From Alphaproteobacteria bacterium (lineage in GTDB: Bacteria; Myxococcota_A; UBA796; GCA-2862545): a stretch of 64,000 nt of DNA. A program made the translations under genes and the position numbers. The stretch lies in NCBI GenBank assembly GCA_020632885.1, contig JACKEQ010000027.1:1-64000 (forward strand), written 5' to 3'. This document shows positions 12,670 to 21,016 of this stretch, piece by piece. How positions within the stretch are numbered: the stretch's first letter is position 1; each line of letters begins with the position of its first letter. A model generated the notes under the pieces. The model was not told the origin of the DNA. It ran no database searches and was given only the letters and a program-made list of their open reading frames with translations.

Positions 12670-14888
12670 CACATCCCCCAGCGTTCGGCCGTGTCGCGGT
12701 CCGCCGCAGCACCGGCGGCATCCCCGACCGCCTCGCGCAGCTCGGGCCACACGAGGGGGGAGGCACCGCGGGCCAGCTCGCCGAGCAGGGCGTGCAGACG
12801 GCCGAGCACCCCGGGGTCGTCCGGAACGGCGACCTTCACGAAGCCCGCCTCGATCCGGTCGCCCTCGTCGGGGTGGAACAGCACGTACTGCGGCCCGCTC
12901 GCGGTGTACACGGCCCCGCCGTGGGCCTCTGCGAACGCCTCCAGCCGCGCCATGGCCTCGGGCTCCAGCCGCGCGCCATCCACCGCGAACCCGACCGCGG
13001 TGGCGCCCTCGAGCATGGAGTTCGCCGCATAGGCGCGCGGGTCGTCACCTTCGGCGCTGAAGGGGTCGAAGGCCCACACCGAGCCGTACCGTTCGGGCGA
13101 GGGCGCGCTGATCGTCATGACCCGCGCGTGGCACGGGCCGATCCGCCTCGCCCAGAGGTCCGGGTGATCGGCGAACCGCAGCAGGAGCGGCTCCCCCTGG
13201 AGGTCGATCATGCCCTCGCCAGGCAGGTGGATGTCGACCGCGGAGGCCGCCTCCCGCACGACGTCCCACCGCGCGAGCTGGGTCGCGAGCTCCATGCGGA
13301 ACCAGTGGTCGTCGTCGGTCGCGCCCTCCCCCAGGTCCGCGAGCGCGTCGAGGGCCTCCTCCACCCGACCGAGCCGCTGACGCACGCTCGCGAGGCTGCG
13401 GGCCACCGCCGTGGTGACCTCGTCGCGGTCCTCCCGCCAGAGCGCGTCCAGCTCGGACTCCGCGGCCGGCAGCTCTCCGCGCTTCAGGTGGAGGCGCGAG
13501 CGGAACCAGCGCACGTGGGGCCGCGCCGACGGCACGCCCGACGCAGCCTCCAGGGCGCGCTCCAGCCCCACGAGATCGTCGGCCTGCAGGCGGGCCGAGA
13601 GCACGGACGCCAGCAGCTCCGGGTCGTCCGGGCTGGACGCCAGCGCGCGGTCGAGCAGCCGGGTCGCGACGTCCGGCCAGCCCAGGCCGATCCAGCGCTC
13701 CGCCGTAGGCCGCACCAGCTCCAGGAGGCCGGGGTGGGCGAGGCTGGTGGCATACGCCTCGTCGAACGCCACGCCATCCTCGTCACCGAGGGCCTCCTGG
13801 ACGGCCTCCGCGGTGTCGCCGAGCACGGCGGGCCTCCGCGCGTCCACCGCCGCACCGACCTCGGCGCGCCGCGCATCCGCCCCGAGAGGCCGCGCCAGCT
13901 GGGGGATGTGGACGTCCGCGAGCTCCAGGCACACCGAGGCGAGGGCCCAGCGGTCGTGCTCGGCGTAGAGCCCGGCCCAGTCGAGCGCACGGTCCACCGT
14001 CTGCCGGTGCGTGCAGTGCCTCGAGAGGGTCTGCAGCGTGGTCGCGACGTTCCGGTCGACCTCGTCGAACCCGAGCTCGCCGGCCCGCACGAGGTGCATC
14101 CAGACCAGGAGGAGCTCCGGGAAGTCCTCCACCTCGTCCGCGAAGGCCGAGAAGGCCGGGAGCTCCTCCATCGCGTCGTCGAACCGCCCCATCCGCACGA
14201 GGGCGTGGGCGACGCGGAGGGACTTCGACAGCCTGCCCATCTCGCCCTGGGCGCGGTTGTCGTAGGTGCGCGCGACCTCCAGCGCTTCCTCGAACCGCCC
14301 GAGGTCCAGGAGGGCCCAGCTCACCGAGAGCCCGAGGTCGTCGTCGTTGCCGTGCTCGCGCATCTCCCGCTCAGCGCGGGTCGCCAGCGTGAGCACCTCC
14401 TCGGGTCGCCCGGCATCGAGGAGCGCGCTCGCCACCTCGCCCTGGATGCACCGGAAGCACGGCCAGCCGGGGTGGATGCGCTCCAGGGCCTCCTCGGCCG
14501 CCCGGATCCGCTCGTCGGCGTACCCGGGACCGTCGAGGACCCCGTACGCGGCGCAGAGATCCTGGGTGGCGCAGACCGCCTGGGGACACCCGATGGCGTC
14601 CGGCCGATGCGCGCGCTCCACGAGGTCCACGGCCTCCCGGAGCGCGTCGTCCCGCGCGTCCTGCCGGTGGAGGATGCGGCTCTGCAGACCCCAGTGGCGC
14701 ACGAACACCTCGAGCCACGGCAGCCCCAGCTTCTGCACGCGGGCCACGATCGCCGGCAGCGCGGCGTCCACGCGGGCGTGCTCCCCGTCGCACGTCCAGG
14801 TGGAGAGCTCGTCGATCTGCTCTGCGAGCGCAGGATCCTGCTCCCAGAGGGGCTCCAGGTGCTCGCCGACCCATGACCAGATGTCCAT
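12669..14888 (-). CDS. Large TPR-repeat protein
   Basis: 739 residues, no signal peptide, so cytoplasmic. Almost entirely helical, with repeated TPR-like pairs (GRPEEVLTLATRAERE, GRFEEALEVARTYD, GRVEEALDALADLGE). The C-terminal ~120 residues are different (ISAPSPERYGSVWAFDPF, YVLFHPDEGDRIEAGFVKV) and may be a separate ligand-binding domain. ATG at 14888 has a GGAGG site 7 nt upstream. It is the first gene of the minus-strand operon and is translationally coupled to the HSP90 gene. It may deliver clients to the chaperone (inference). Confidence 0.7.
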   Translation of the reverse strand: MDIWSWVGEHLEPLWEQDPALAEQIDELSTWTCDGEHARVDAALPAIVARVQKLGLPWLEVFVRHWGLQSRILHRQDARDDALREAVDLVERAHRPDAIGCPQAVCATQDLCAAYGVLDGPGYADERIRAAEEALERIHPGWPCFRCIQGEVASALLDAGRPEEVLTLATRAEREMREHGNDDDLGLSVSWALLDLGRFEEALEVARTYDNRAQGEMGRLSKSLRVAHALVRMGRFDDAMEELPAFSAFADEVEDFPELLLVWMHLVRAGELGFDEVDRNVATTLQTLSRHCTHRQTVDRALDWAGLYAEHDRWALASVCLELADVHIPQLARPLGADARRAEVGAAVDARRPAVLGDTAEAVQEALGDEDGVAFDEAYATSLAHPGLLELVRPTAERWIGLGWPDVATRLLDRALASSPDDPELLASVLSARLQADDLVGLERALEAASGVPSARPHVRWFRSRLHLKRGELPAAESELDALWREDRDEVTTAVARSLASVRQRLGRVEEALDALADLGEGATDDDHWFRMELATQLARWDVVREAASAVDIHLPGEGMIDLQGEPLLLRFADHPDLWARRIGPCHARVMTISAPSPERYGSVWAFDPFSAEGDDPRAYAANSMLEGATAVGFAVDGARLEPEAMARLEAFAEAHGGAVYTASGPQYVLFHPDEGDRIEAGFVKVAVPDDPGVLGRLHALLGELARGASPLVWPELREAVGDAAGAAADRDTAERWGM

Positions 14889-15000
14889 CTCTCGCCTCCG
14901 ACCGCGGAGGCTACCAGGACCGCCGACCGCCGTGACGAATCCAGACGATCCGACCGTCGCGCGCGTCATACGATCCCCCCGTCCAGACCAGGAGCTCCCG

Positions 15001-15159
15001 ATGCAGTTCGACTACAAGCGCGTCGCCGTCCTCACCGTGCTCGCCCTCCTCCCCGTCTCCGCCCTCGCCGCTGCGGCCGCTGCCGGTGCGGATGGTGGCT
15101 TCTGCGCCGACCTCTTCGGCGCGTGGTTCGGTGGGTGTGGCGGATGCCCGGGCAAGTGA
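15001..15159 (+). CDS. Small exported Cys-rich peptide upstream of the selenoprotein
   Basis: 52 residues with an AGGAG site 7 nt before the ATG. The N-terminus is basic (QFDYKR), followed by a long hydrophobic/Ala core that looks like a signal peptide (LTVLALLPVSALAAAAAA). The mature part is only ~22 residues and contains three Cys (FCADLFGAWFGGCGGC). It overlaps the selenoprotein start as GTGA and belongs to the same operon. I do not recognise a family. The CGGC pair suggests metal binding or a redox role, possibly as a partner of the selenoprotein. Confidence 0.55.
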   Translation: MQFDYKRVAVLTVLALLPVSALAAAAAAGADGGFCADLFGAWFGGCGGCPGK

Positions 15160-15377
15160 GCGTCCGCATCGAGTACTGCCTGTCCTGAGACTACAAGCCT
15201 CGAGCCGCCCGGGTGGCGGAGGTCCTCGAGGCCGAGCTCGGCGTCCGCGCCGAGCTGGTTCCAGGCGCGCGCGGCGTGTTCCTCGTCTACGTGGGCGACA
15301 CGCTGGTCGCGAAGAAGACGCTCGACGGCTTCCCCACGCCCGAGCAGTGCGTGGAGGCCGTCAGGGAGGCCCTCTGA
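15156..15377 (+). CDS. SelW/Rdx-family selenoprotein (UGA at 15186-15188 read as selenocysteine)
   Basis: 73 residues if the in-frame UGA is decoded as Sec. The reading is VRIEYCLSU-DYKPRAARVAEVLE, then ELVPGARGVFLVYVGD, KKTLDGFP, which follows the Rdx pattern IEYCxxUxYxPxA..., PGxxGVFxVxxxG, K...FP along the whole length. The Cys is codon 8 and Sec codon 11, so the redox motif is CLSU. The start is the GTG in the GTGA overlap with the upstream peptide; an in-frame ATG at 15144 is the alternative. A conventional gene caller would miss it or split it. Rdx proteins are thioredoxin-fold oxidoreductases with a Cys-Sec pair; the partner here is unknown. Confidence 0.85.
15189..15231 (+). promoter_or_regulatory. 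SECIS-like hairpin directly after the UGA codon
   Basis: The lower stem CCTCGAG (15198-15204) pairs perfectly with CTCGAGG (15225-15231). The upper stem CCGCC (15205-15209) pairs with GGCGG (15215-15219). The apical loop is CGGGT (15210-15214), and there is a 5-nt bulge on the 3' side (15220-15224). The loop starts 21 nt after the UGA, within the spacing known for bacterial SECIS elements, and carries the GG/GU apical bases expected for SelB. Confidence 0.7.
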
Positions 15378-15379
15378 CG

Positions 15380-16759
15380 ATGCCCTTCTTCCCCCGGATC
15401 GACCCCTCCGACGGGTCCTCCCTCGCCGCAGTGCAGGGCCATGCGCCCGGTGACGTCCAGCGCCGCCTCGACGCCGCGGAGGCCGCCTTCACGGCCTGGC
15501 GGCGGAGCCCCATGGACGAGCGGACGGCGCTGCTGCGTGCCGTCGCGGGGCGCCTGCGCGACGGGGCCGACGCGTACGCGCGCCTGATGGCCGAGGAGAT
15601 GGGCAAGCCCGTGTCCGAGGGCCGCGCGGAGGTCGCGAAGTGCGCCTGGCTGTGCGACTGGGCGGCCGAGGAGGGGCCGGCGCTCCTGCTCGACCGTCCG
15701 GCCGACGTGGGCCCCGACGCCCGGGCGTTCACGAGCTACCGGCCGCTCGGCACCGTTCTCGGGGTGATGCCCTGGAACTACCCGTTCTGGCAGGTGTTCC
15801 GGTACGTCGTGCCCGCGCTGCTCGCCGGGAACGCGGCGCTCCTCAAGCACGCTCCGAACGTCCCGGGCTGCGCGCTGGCGATCGAGACCGTCCTGCGCGA
15901 CGCCGGAGCGCCCGCGGGTCTCTTCCAGGCCCTGTTGATCGAGGTCCACGCCCTGCCCGGCGTCCTGGGCCACCGCGCGGTGCGCGCCGCCACGCTCACG
16001 GGGAGCACCCGGGCCGGGCGGTCCTTCGCGTCCGAGGCGGGGCGCCTCCTGCGTCCCACCGTGCTCGAGCTCGGCGGGTCCGATGCCTACCTGGTGCTCG
16101 AGGACGCGGACATCCCCGCGGCCGCCGGGGTCTGCGCGACGAGCCGGCTGCTGAACGGGGGCCAGTCCTGCATCGCCGCCAAGCGCATGATCGTCGTGGA
16201 CGCCGTGCACGACGCGTTCGTGGAGGCCTTCGTGGCCGCGATGGCCGCGCGGGTCCATGGGCATCCGTTGGACGACGCCACGCAGCTCGGGCCGATGGCG
16301 CGCGCGGACCTCCGGGATGCCGTCGCCGACCAGGTCGACACCACGGTCGCGGCGGGCGCCGGGGTGGCCCTGGGGGGTCGGAGGCCCGACCGGCCGGGCT
16401 TCTGGTACCCGGCCACCGTGCTGGTCGACGTGCCCCACGACGCCCGGACGGCCACCGAGGAGGTCTTCGGTCCCGCGGCATCGGTGTTCCGGGTGCGCGA
16501 CGAGCGTGCGGGCATCGCGCTGGCCAACGCGGGCGAGCTGGGCCTCGGTGCCGCGGTGTTCACCGCCGACCTCGCCAGGGGCGAGCGCATCGCGCGCGAG
16601 GAGCTCGAGGCCGGGAGCTGCTTCGTGAACACCTTCGTGAAGTCCGATCCGCGGCTGCCGTTCGGGGGCATCGCGGACAGCGGGTACGGGCGTGAGCTCG
16701 GGCCCGAGGGGATGCGGCAGTTCACCAACGTGAAGACCGTCTGGGTGCAGGGAGCCTGA
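15380..16759 (+). CDS. NAD(P)-dependent aldehyde dehydrogenase (succinate-semialdehyde type)
   Basis: 459 residues, the usual length of short succinate-semialdehyde dehydrogenases of the GabD1/Sad group. It has the PWNYPFWQ motif, the Rossmann GSTRAGR segment, the general-base Glu in LELGGSDAY and the catalytic Cys in GGQSCIAAKR, so it should be active. The C-terminus has PFGGIADSGYGRE. ATG lies 2 nt after the selenoprotein stop, so the three genes from 15001 form one transcript. Substrate preference cannot be read from sequence; succinate semialdehyde is the family default. Confidence 0.85.
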   Translation: MPFFPRIDPSDGSSLAAVQGHAPGDVQRRLDAAEAAFTAWRRSPMDERTALLRAVAGRLRDGADAYARLMAEEMGKPVSEGRAEVAKCAWLCDWAAEEGPALLLDRPADVGPDARAFTSYRPLGTVLGVMPWNYPFWQVFRYVVPALLAGNAALLKHAPNVPGCALAIETVLRDAGAPAGLFQALLIEVHALPGVLGHRAVRAATLTGSTRAGRSFASEAGRLLRPTVLELGGSDAYLVLEDADIPAAAGVCATSRLLNGGQSCIAAKRMIVVDAVHDAFVEAFVAAMAARVHGHPLDDATQLGPMARADLRDAVADQVDTTVAAGAGVALGGRRPDRPGFWYPATVLVDVPHDARTATEEVFGPAASVFRVRDERAGIALANAGELGLGAAVFTADLARGERIAREELEAGSCFVNTFVKSDPRLPFGGIADSGYGRELGPEGMRQFTNVKTVWVQGA

Positions 16760-16810
16760 TCGACGCAACCCGAGTCCCGAACGGCTCCAGCCTGCGTGAT
16801 ATGCGCCGGC

Positions 16811-19315
16811 ATGCACATCCTCCTGGCCTCGGCCTGCGTCTCCGCCACCCCTGCTCCACCCGACCCACCTGCGCCGACGCCCGTGGTCGTGCCGACCCCT
16901 GCCCCGTGCACGATCTCGCTCCTCTTCCCCGACGCCGATGGTGACGGGTTCGGTGGCGCGGTCGGGGTAGAGCGGTGTCCCGGTCCCGGCTGGGTCACCG
17001 ACGGCTCCGACTGCGACGACTCCGACGCCACCGTGAACCCCGCAGCGGATGAGGTGTGTGGGGGCGGCGACGAAGACTGCGATGGCCTCGTGGACGACAG
17101 CGATCCGTCCGTGGTCGACGGGATCCCGGCGTGGCGCGACGCTGACAGCGACGGCTTCGGCGGCGGCGAGAGCGTCCTGCGGTGCGACCTGGACGGCTGG
17201 AGCACGGAGGCCGGTGATTGCGACGACACGGCAGACGGCATCCACCCCGGCGCCGTGGAGGTCTGCGACGGTGTCGACGACGACTGCGACACCCTGACAG
17301 ACGACGCCGATCCGGACCTGGTGGGTGGGACCCTCGCCTACCGGGACCTCGATGGCGACGGCTTCGGTTCCGACAGCTCCCTGGTCTGTGCCGTGGAGCT
17401 CGGGTGGGTCGAGCAGGACGGTGACTGCGACGACAGCGATCCCCTGGTGAACCCCGGGGCGGTGGAGGTGTGCGGGGGCACCGACGAGGACTGCGACGGG
17501 TCGATCGACGATGGCGACCCCTCGGTGGTCGGTCGCCTCGACCTGTACGCCGACCTCGACGGCGACGGTGTCGGCGCCGGTGCCGCGGTGCTCCACTGTC
17601 CCGGCGAGGGTTGGTCCGACGTCGCCACGGACTGCGACGACACAGATGCCACCGTGCTCGCCGCGGGCCCGCTCTACACCGACAGCGACGGCGACGGGTT
17701 CGGTGCGGGTACGCCGGTCGTCGCCTGCCCCACCGCGGGCCTCACGGCGGACGCGACGGACTGCGACGACGGCGATGCGCAGGCCCACCCGGGCAGCACC
17801 GAGGTCTGCGGGGGCGGCGACGAGGACTGTGACGGCGCCATCGACGCCGCGGACGACGACACCTTCACGCTGTTCGCCGACGACGACGGCGACGGGTTCG
17901 GTGGCGTCCCCGCGTCGGCCTGCGGCGACACGTCCGGCTCGGTCGTCGCTGGTGGCGACTGCGACGATACGGACCCCGACGTCCACCCGGGCGCCATCGA
18001 CGCCATCGCATGCGACGGGGTCGACAGCGACTGCGACCCGGCGGTGCCCGCGACCCTCGAAGTGCCCTGGCAGATCCCCACCATCGGCGGGGCCATCGCA
18101 GCCGCGGGCGCCGACGCGACGATCTGCGTGGCACCGGGCCTGTACGAAGAGCGGCTGGTCATCCCTGCCGGGAACCTCGCGATCATCGGCACGGCAGGTC
18201 CCGACGCGACCGTCGTGGACGCCCAGGGCCTCGGACGCACGGTCACCCTCTCGGGCGGGAGCACCGAGGTGACGTTGCGGGGCCTCACCTTCCGCAACGG
18301 GGCCGCTGTGGGCGACCAGGGCGGCAACGTCTTCATCGGCACCGGCAGGCCCGTGCACCTCGAACACGTCGTCATCGAGAACGGCATCGCCGACGAGGGA
18401 GGGGGGCTGTATGCCGACTACGACTGCCGGCTCACGCTCACCGACACCGTGGTGTCGAACAACTACGGCGCCTCCGGTGGCGGTGGTCTGTTCACGGACT
18501 GGGGCGTGGCCACCCTGACGCGTGTGACGCTCACCCACAACAGCACGGACGCGACGCAGGGATCCGACGGCGGAGGCATGTACCTCCGGGCCGACGCCCT
18601 CGTGGAGGACACGCTCATCGCGGACAATGGCCCCGCCGACGTGGGTGGGGGTGGGGTCTCGAGCGGCGAGCTCCTGATGCGACGCACACGTATCGAACGA
18701 AACGACGCGGACTTCCGCAGTGATGCCCTCCACCTCGCTTGGGACGCGACCCTCGAGAACGTGGCCATCCTCGACAACGGCGTCGCCGACTGGACCTACG
18801 GGGCACTCGGCGTGCGGGGCAGCGTCATGGTGGCCCTGCGCAACGTCATCTCGGCCGGCAACACCCGCGAGGGTCTCTACAGCTCGAGCTTCACCTCGGA
18901 CATCGTCCTGGACATCGACCAGTGCGCCTTCGTGGGGAACAGCAAGGGGGTCCACCTCAGCCAGGACTACGGGACCACCGTCGCCACCGTCCGGAACACG
19001 ACGATCACCGGCAACGGGGTGGGGGTCGACATCAACGACAGCACGTTGGTCACCTTCGACGTGATGTACTCGAACCTCTGGGGCAACACCACCGACCTCC
19101 AGGACGAAGCCGCGTTCACGCCGGGATCCGACGGGAACCTGTCGGTAGACCCGGGCTTCGTGGCGTTCGATGGGAGCCAGCCCGCGTCGACCTGGGACCT
19201 GCAGCTCACTCCGGGGTCGGCGCTCATCGACGCCGGCGCCCCCGCCGTCATGGATGCGGATGCGACCCGGAGCGACATCGGGCCGTACGGCGGGCCATCG
19301 TCCACGGCCTGGTGA
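16811..19315 (+). CDS. Exported protein with six MopE-type metal-binding repeats and a beta-helix
   Basis: 834 residues. The short N-terminus (MHILLASAC) could be a minimal lipoprotein signal; an upstream GTG at 16796 is the other start, and neither has a good ribosome site. After a Pro-rich spacer come about six repeats of the form DADGDGFG...DCDDSD...PGA.EVCGGxDEDCDG..D, reaching ~residue 405. The C-terminal half (to 834) is a right-handed beta-helix with GG.Y/GGGLF turns and repeated N..I..N rungs. The order is opposite to that of 1386-3308, where the helix comes first. Probably a calcium- or copper-binding surface protein (inference from family). Confidence 0.75.
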   Translation: MHILLASACVSATPAPPDPPAPTPVVVPTPAPCTISLLFPDADGDGFGGAVGVERCPGPGWVTDGSDCDDSDATVNPAADEVCGGGDEDCDGLVDDSDPSVVDGIPAWRDADSDGFGGGESVLRCDLDGWSTEAGDCDDTADGIHPGAVEVCDGVDDDCDTLTDDADPDLVGGTLAYRDLDGDGFGSDSSLVCAVELGWVEQDGDCDDSDPLVNPGAVEVCGGTDEDCDGSIDDGDPSVVGRLDLYADLDGDGVGAGAAVLHCPGEGWSDVATDCDDTDATVLAAGPLYTDSDGDGFGAGTPVVACPTAGLTADATDCDDGDAQAHPGSTEVCGGGDEDCDGAIDAADDDTFTLFADDDGDGFGGVPASACGDTSGSVVAGGDCDDTDPDVHPGAIDAIACDGVDSDCDPAVPATLEVPWQIPTIGGAIAAAGADATICVAPGLYEERLVIPAGNLAIIGTAGPDATVVDAQGLGRTVTLSGGSTEVTLRGLTFRNGAAVGDQGGNVFIGTGRPVHLEHVVIENGIADEGGGLYADYDCRLTLTDTVVSNNYGASGGGGLFTDWGVATLTRVTLTHNSTDATQGSDGGGMYLRADALVEDTLIADNGPADVGGGGVSSGELLMRRTRIERNDADFRSDALHLAWDATLENVAILDNGVADWTYGALGVRGSVMVALRNVISAGNTREGLYSSSFTSDIVLDIDQCAFVGNSKGVHLSQDYGTTVATVRNTTITGNGVGVDINDSTLVTFDVMYSNLWGNTTDLQDEAAFTPGSDGNLSVDPGFVAFDGSQPASTWDLQLTPGSALIDAGAPAVMDADATRSDIGPYGGPSSTAW

Positions 19316-19326
19316 CGCAGGAGGGT

Positions 19327-20256
19327 TCAGAGAATGGCGACCTTCTGCTCCACCCGCTCGGCGGCCGACGCGTACAGATCGGCCTCCGCGACCCGAGCCG
19401 TGCGGGCGGCGTGGCGCTCGGCCAGATCGTAGTAGCGGTGAGCCCGGACCCACACGTTCTCCACGCGCTCCCGGGCCTCCGGCGTGAGGGACGCGGGCAT
19501 GCCGTACTGCGTGACCACGTCGTCGCCGAGCCGCTCGAAGCTCATGCCGAGCCGATGGAGCTGCTCCAGGGCGAAGCGATGCTGGCCGAGGGCGACCGTG
19601 GCGTCGAGCTGCTCGCGCGCCCGCGTGACCAACAGGGCGCGGCGCTCCAGGGTGGGCTCCCCCACGCCCAGCTCGTCCGCGACGTCCAGCCAGAGCGACG
19701 CGAGCTGCGTGTGCGCGCGCGCCTGGTGCCAGGTGGCCACGGAGTCCGGCGTGCGGTCCAGCCGCTCGACCAACGCCTGGGTCTCGCGGCGGAGACGCCT
19801 GCCGTGGGTGCGCGCGTCGCGGTCGGCCGGCGAGAGCAGCGTGAGGCGCCACATCGCACGATCGAGGTCGAACCGGGCGGCCTGCTCCTCGTCGAGATCG
19901 CGCGTGCGACGCTCGCGGCGCAGGAGCTTCAGGGCCGCCCGCGGATCGCCCGCGTCCGCCGTGGCCTCCGCCCTCGACAGGGCGATCCGGTGCGTGAACG
20001 CACCCTCGGGCTGGAGGGACAGGGCGGCCTCGAAGGACCGCAGGGCGGCCTGGGGCTCACCCTCGTACTGCCAGGTGAGACCGACGAGCCACGCGGCCTC
20101 CTGATCGTGGGCCCCGGGGACCTCCAGGGCCCCCTCTGCGAGCCTGCGCGCCGTGAGGAGATCGTCGCCCCGCAGAGCGCGCCGCGCCTCGAGGATCGCG
20201 TACGCGGGGGAGGGCGTGGAAGAGCCCGCCAGGGCGGGCAGGATCACGAACAGCAT
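19327..20256 (-). CDS. Periplasmic TPR-repeat protein
   Basis: 309 residues. ATG at 20256 with a GGAG site 8 nt upstream gives a signal peptide (MLFVILPALAGSS...AYA). The remainder is helical with TPR-like units (LLTARRLAEGALEV, GEPQAALRSFEAALSLQPEG). No other domain is recognisable. It ends 11 nt from the convergent stop at 19315. Confidence 0.6.
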   Translation of the reverse strand: MLFVILPALAGSSTPSPAYAILEARRALRGDDLLTARRLAEGALEVPGAHDQEAAWLVGLTWQYEGEPQAALRSFEAALSLQPEGAFTHRIALSRAEATADAGDPRAALKLLRRERRTRDLDEEQAARFDLDRAMWRLTLLSPADRDARTHGRRLRRETQALVERLDRTPDSVATWHQARAHTQLASLWLDVADELGVGEPTLERRALLVTRAREQLDATVALGQHRFALEQLHRLGMSFERLGDDVVTQYGMPASLTPEARERVENVWVRAHRYYDLAERHAARTARVAEADLYASAAERVEQKVAIL

Positions 20257-20317
20257 GCGGGACTCCGGGTGACGCACGACATGACCTCGTCCCCTCTCTT
20301 CGGTTCCATGGTAACGT

Positions 20318-20500
20318 CCTGTTGCTGCGAGGTTCGTGCTACGACGCTGTTCACAGTCCCCCCGTACGTTGTCCTTCGGACTCCGTCCCTCACCGTGGAG
20401 CGCAAGCCCTTCTGAAGGGAAGCCAGAAGCGGTGAAATAGAGCCCACCTACTGCAAAGTAGGGGGTCTGAAACCGATCTCACGTCCTCGTCGGCAACCGG
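20318..20500 (+). ncRNA. ssrS: Probable 6S RNA
   Basis: No coding frame fits this stretch. GTTGCTGCGAGG (20321-20332) plus CGTG (20335-20338) pair with CACG (20480-20483) plus CCTCG and CGGCAAC (20485-20497), forming a ~16-bp closing stem with one bulge and one internal loop. Inside lie a long unpaired bubble, a small hairpin on its 3' side (CCTAC-TGCAAA-GTAGG, around 20447-20462) and a terminal stem-loop (CCTTCGGA with TCTGAAGG). The single-stranded AGTCCCC and GAAGCC segments also recall 6S RNA. About 180 nt is the expected size. 6S RNA binds sigma70-RNA polymerase in stationary phase. Identification is by eye only. Confidence 0.6.
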
Positions 20501-20522
20501 GTCCCCCTTCGGGGGGGCCCGG
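20497..20522 (+). terminator. Strong GC hairpin with UUCG loop ending the 6S-like RNA
   Basis: An 11-bp stem (CCGGGTCCCCC with GGGGGGCCCGG, one G-U pair) closed by a TTCG tetraloop at 20508-20511. No T-run follows, so it may be a processing barrier or a Rho-assisted terminator. It begins exactly where the closing stem of the RNA ends. Confidence 0.45.
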
Positions 20523-20544
20523 TGACTCGCTCCCAGGGTGGCCC

Positions 20545-21012
20545 TTGCTGCTCTTCGCCCTTCAGTCGGCGCTCGCGACACCTGTCCGCATCGACGTGCA
20601 GGGCGGTGACGCCCGCCTGCTCATCGCAGACCGCACCTACTACGCGGGAACCACGTTCGAGATCGAGCGCGGCACCCACCTGGTGCGCCTGGAAGGCCCG
20701 AGCCCCTGGACGTTCCCGCTCGTGGTCGGTGCGGAACCCGTGCACCTCTGTCTGCTCCCCACCACCCAGGCGCTCTGCGAGATCCGGGAGCCGCGCACAT
20801 CGGCGCGGCTGTCGATCGAGGTGCGGCCCGCCGACGCCACCATCGAGGTGGAGCAGGTCTACGCGCGGGGGCTCTGGGTCCGCGAGGTACGCCTCGGCCA
20901 CCACCCGGTCCAGATCACCTGGCGCGACCACGCGATGTCGATGATGATCGATGTGCAGGAGAACGTGACCCTCTGCTACGACGCGGAGAAGCGGCAGCCC
21001 TGCACACCCTGA
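20545..21012 (+). CDS. Small exported protein of unknown function
   Basis: 155 residues from a TTG start preceded by AGGGTGG. The signal peptide (LLFALQSALA) is followed by two beta-rich segments: VRIDVQGGDARLLIADRTYYAG...G.HLVRLEG and SARLSIEVRPADATIEVEQVYARGLW...GHHPVQI. These look like PEGA-type small domains related to the tails at 1-246 and in the kinase at 6701. Three Cys are near the ends. It ends 4 nt from the convergent persulfide dioxygenase gene. Confidence 0.5.
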   Translation: MLLFALQSALATPVRIDVQGGDARLLIADRTYYAGTTFEIERGTHLVRLEGPSPWTFPLVVGAEPVHLCLLPTTQALCEIREPRTSARLSIEVRPADATIEVEQVYARGLWVREVRLGHHPVQITWRDHAMSMMIDVQENVTLCYDAEKRQPCTP

Positions 21013-21016
21013 CGGT

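Noticed and set aside
15287..19852. Very long open frame on the minus strand opposite the aldehyde dehydrogenase and metal-binding genes
   Set aside because: Antisense frames stay open in DNA this GC-rich. The plus-strand proteins have clear families, and the antisense product is low-complexity His/Arg/Gly without motifs.
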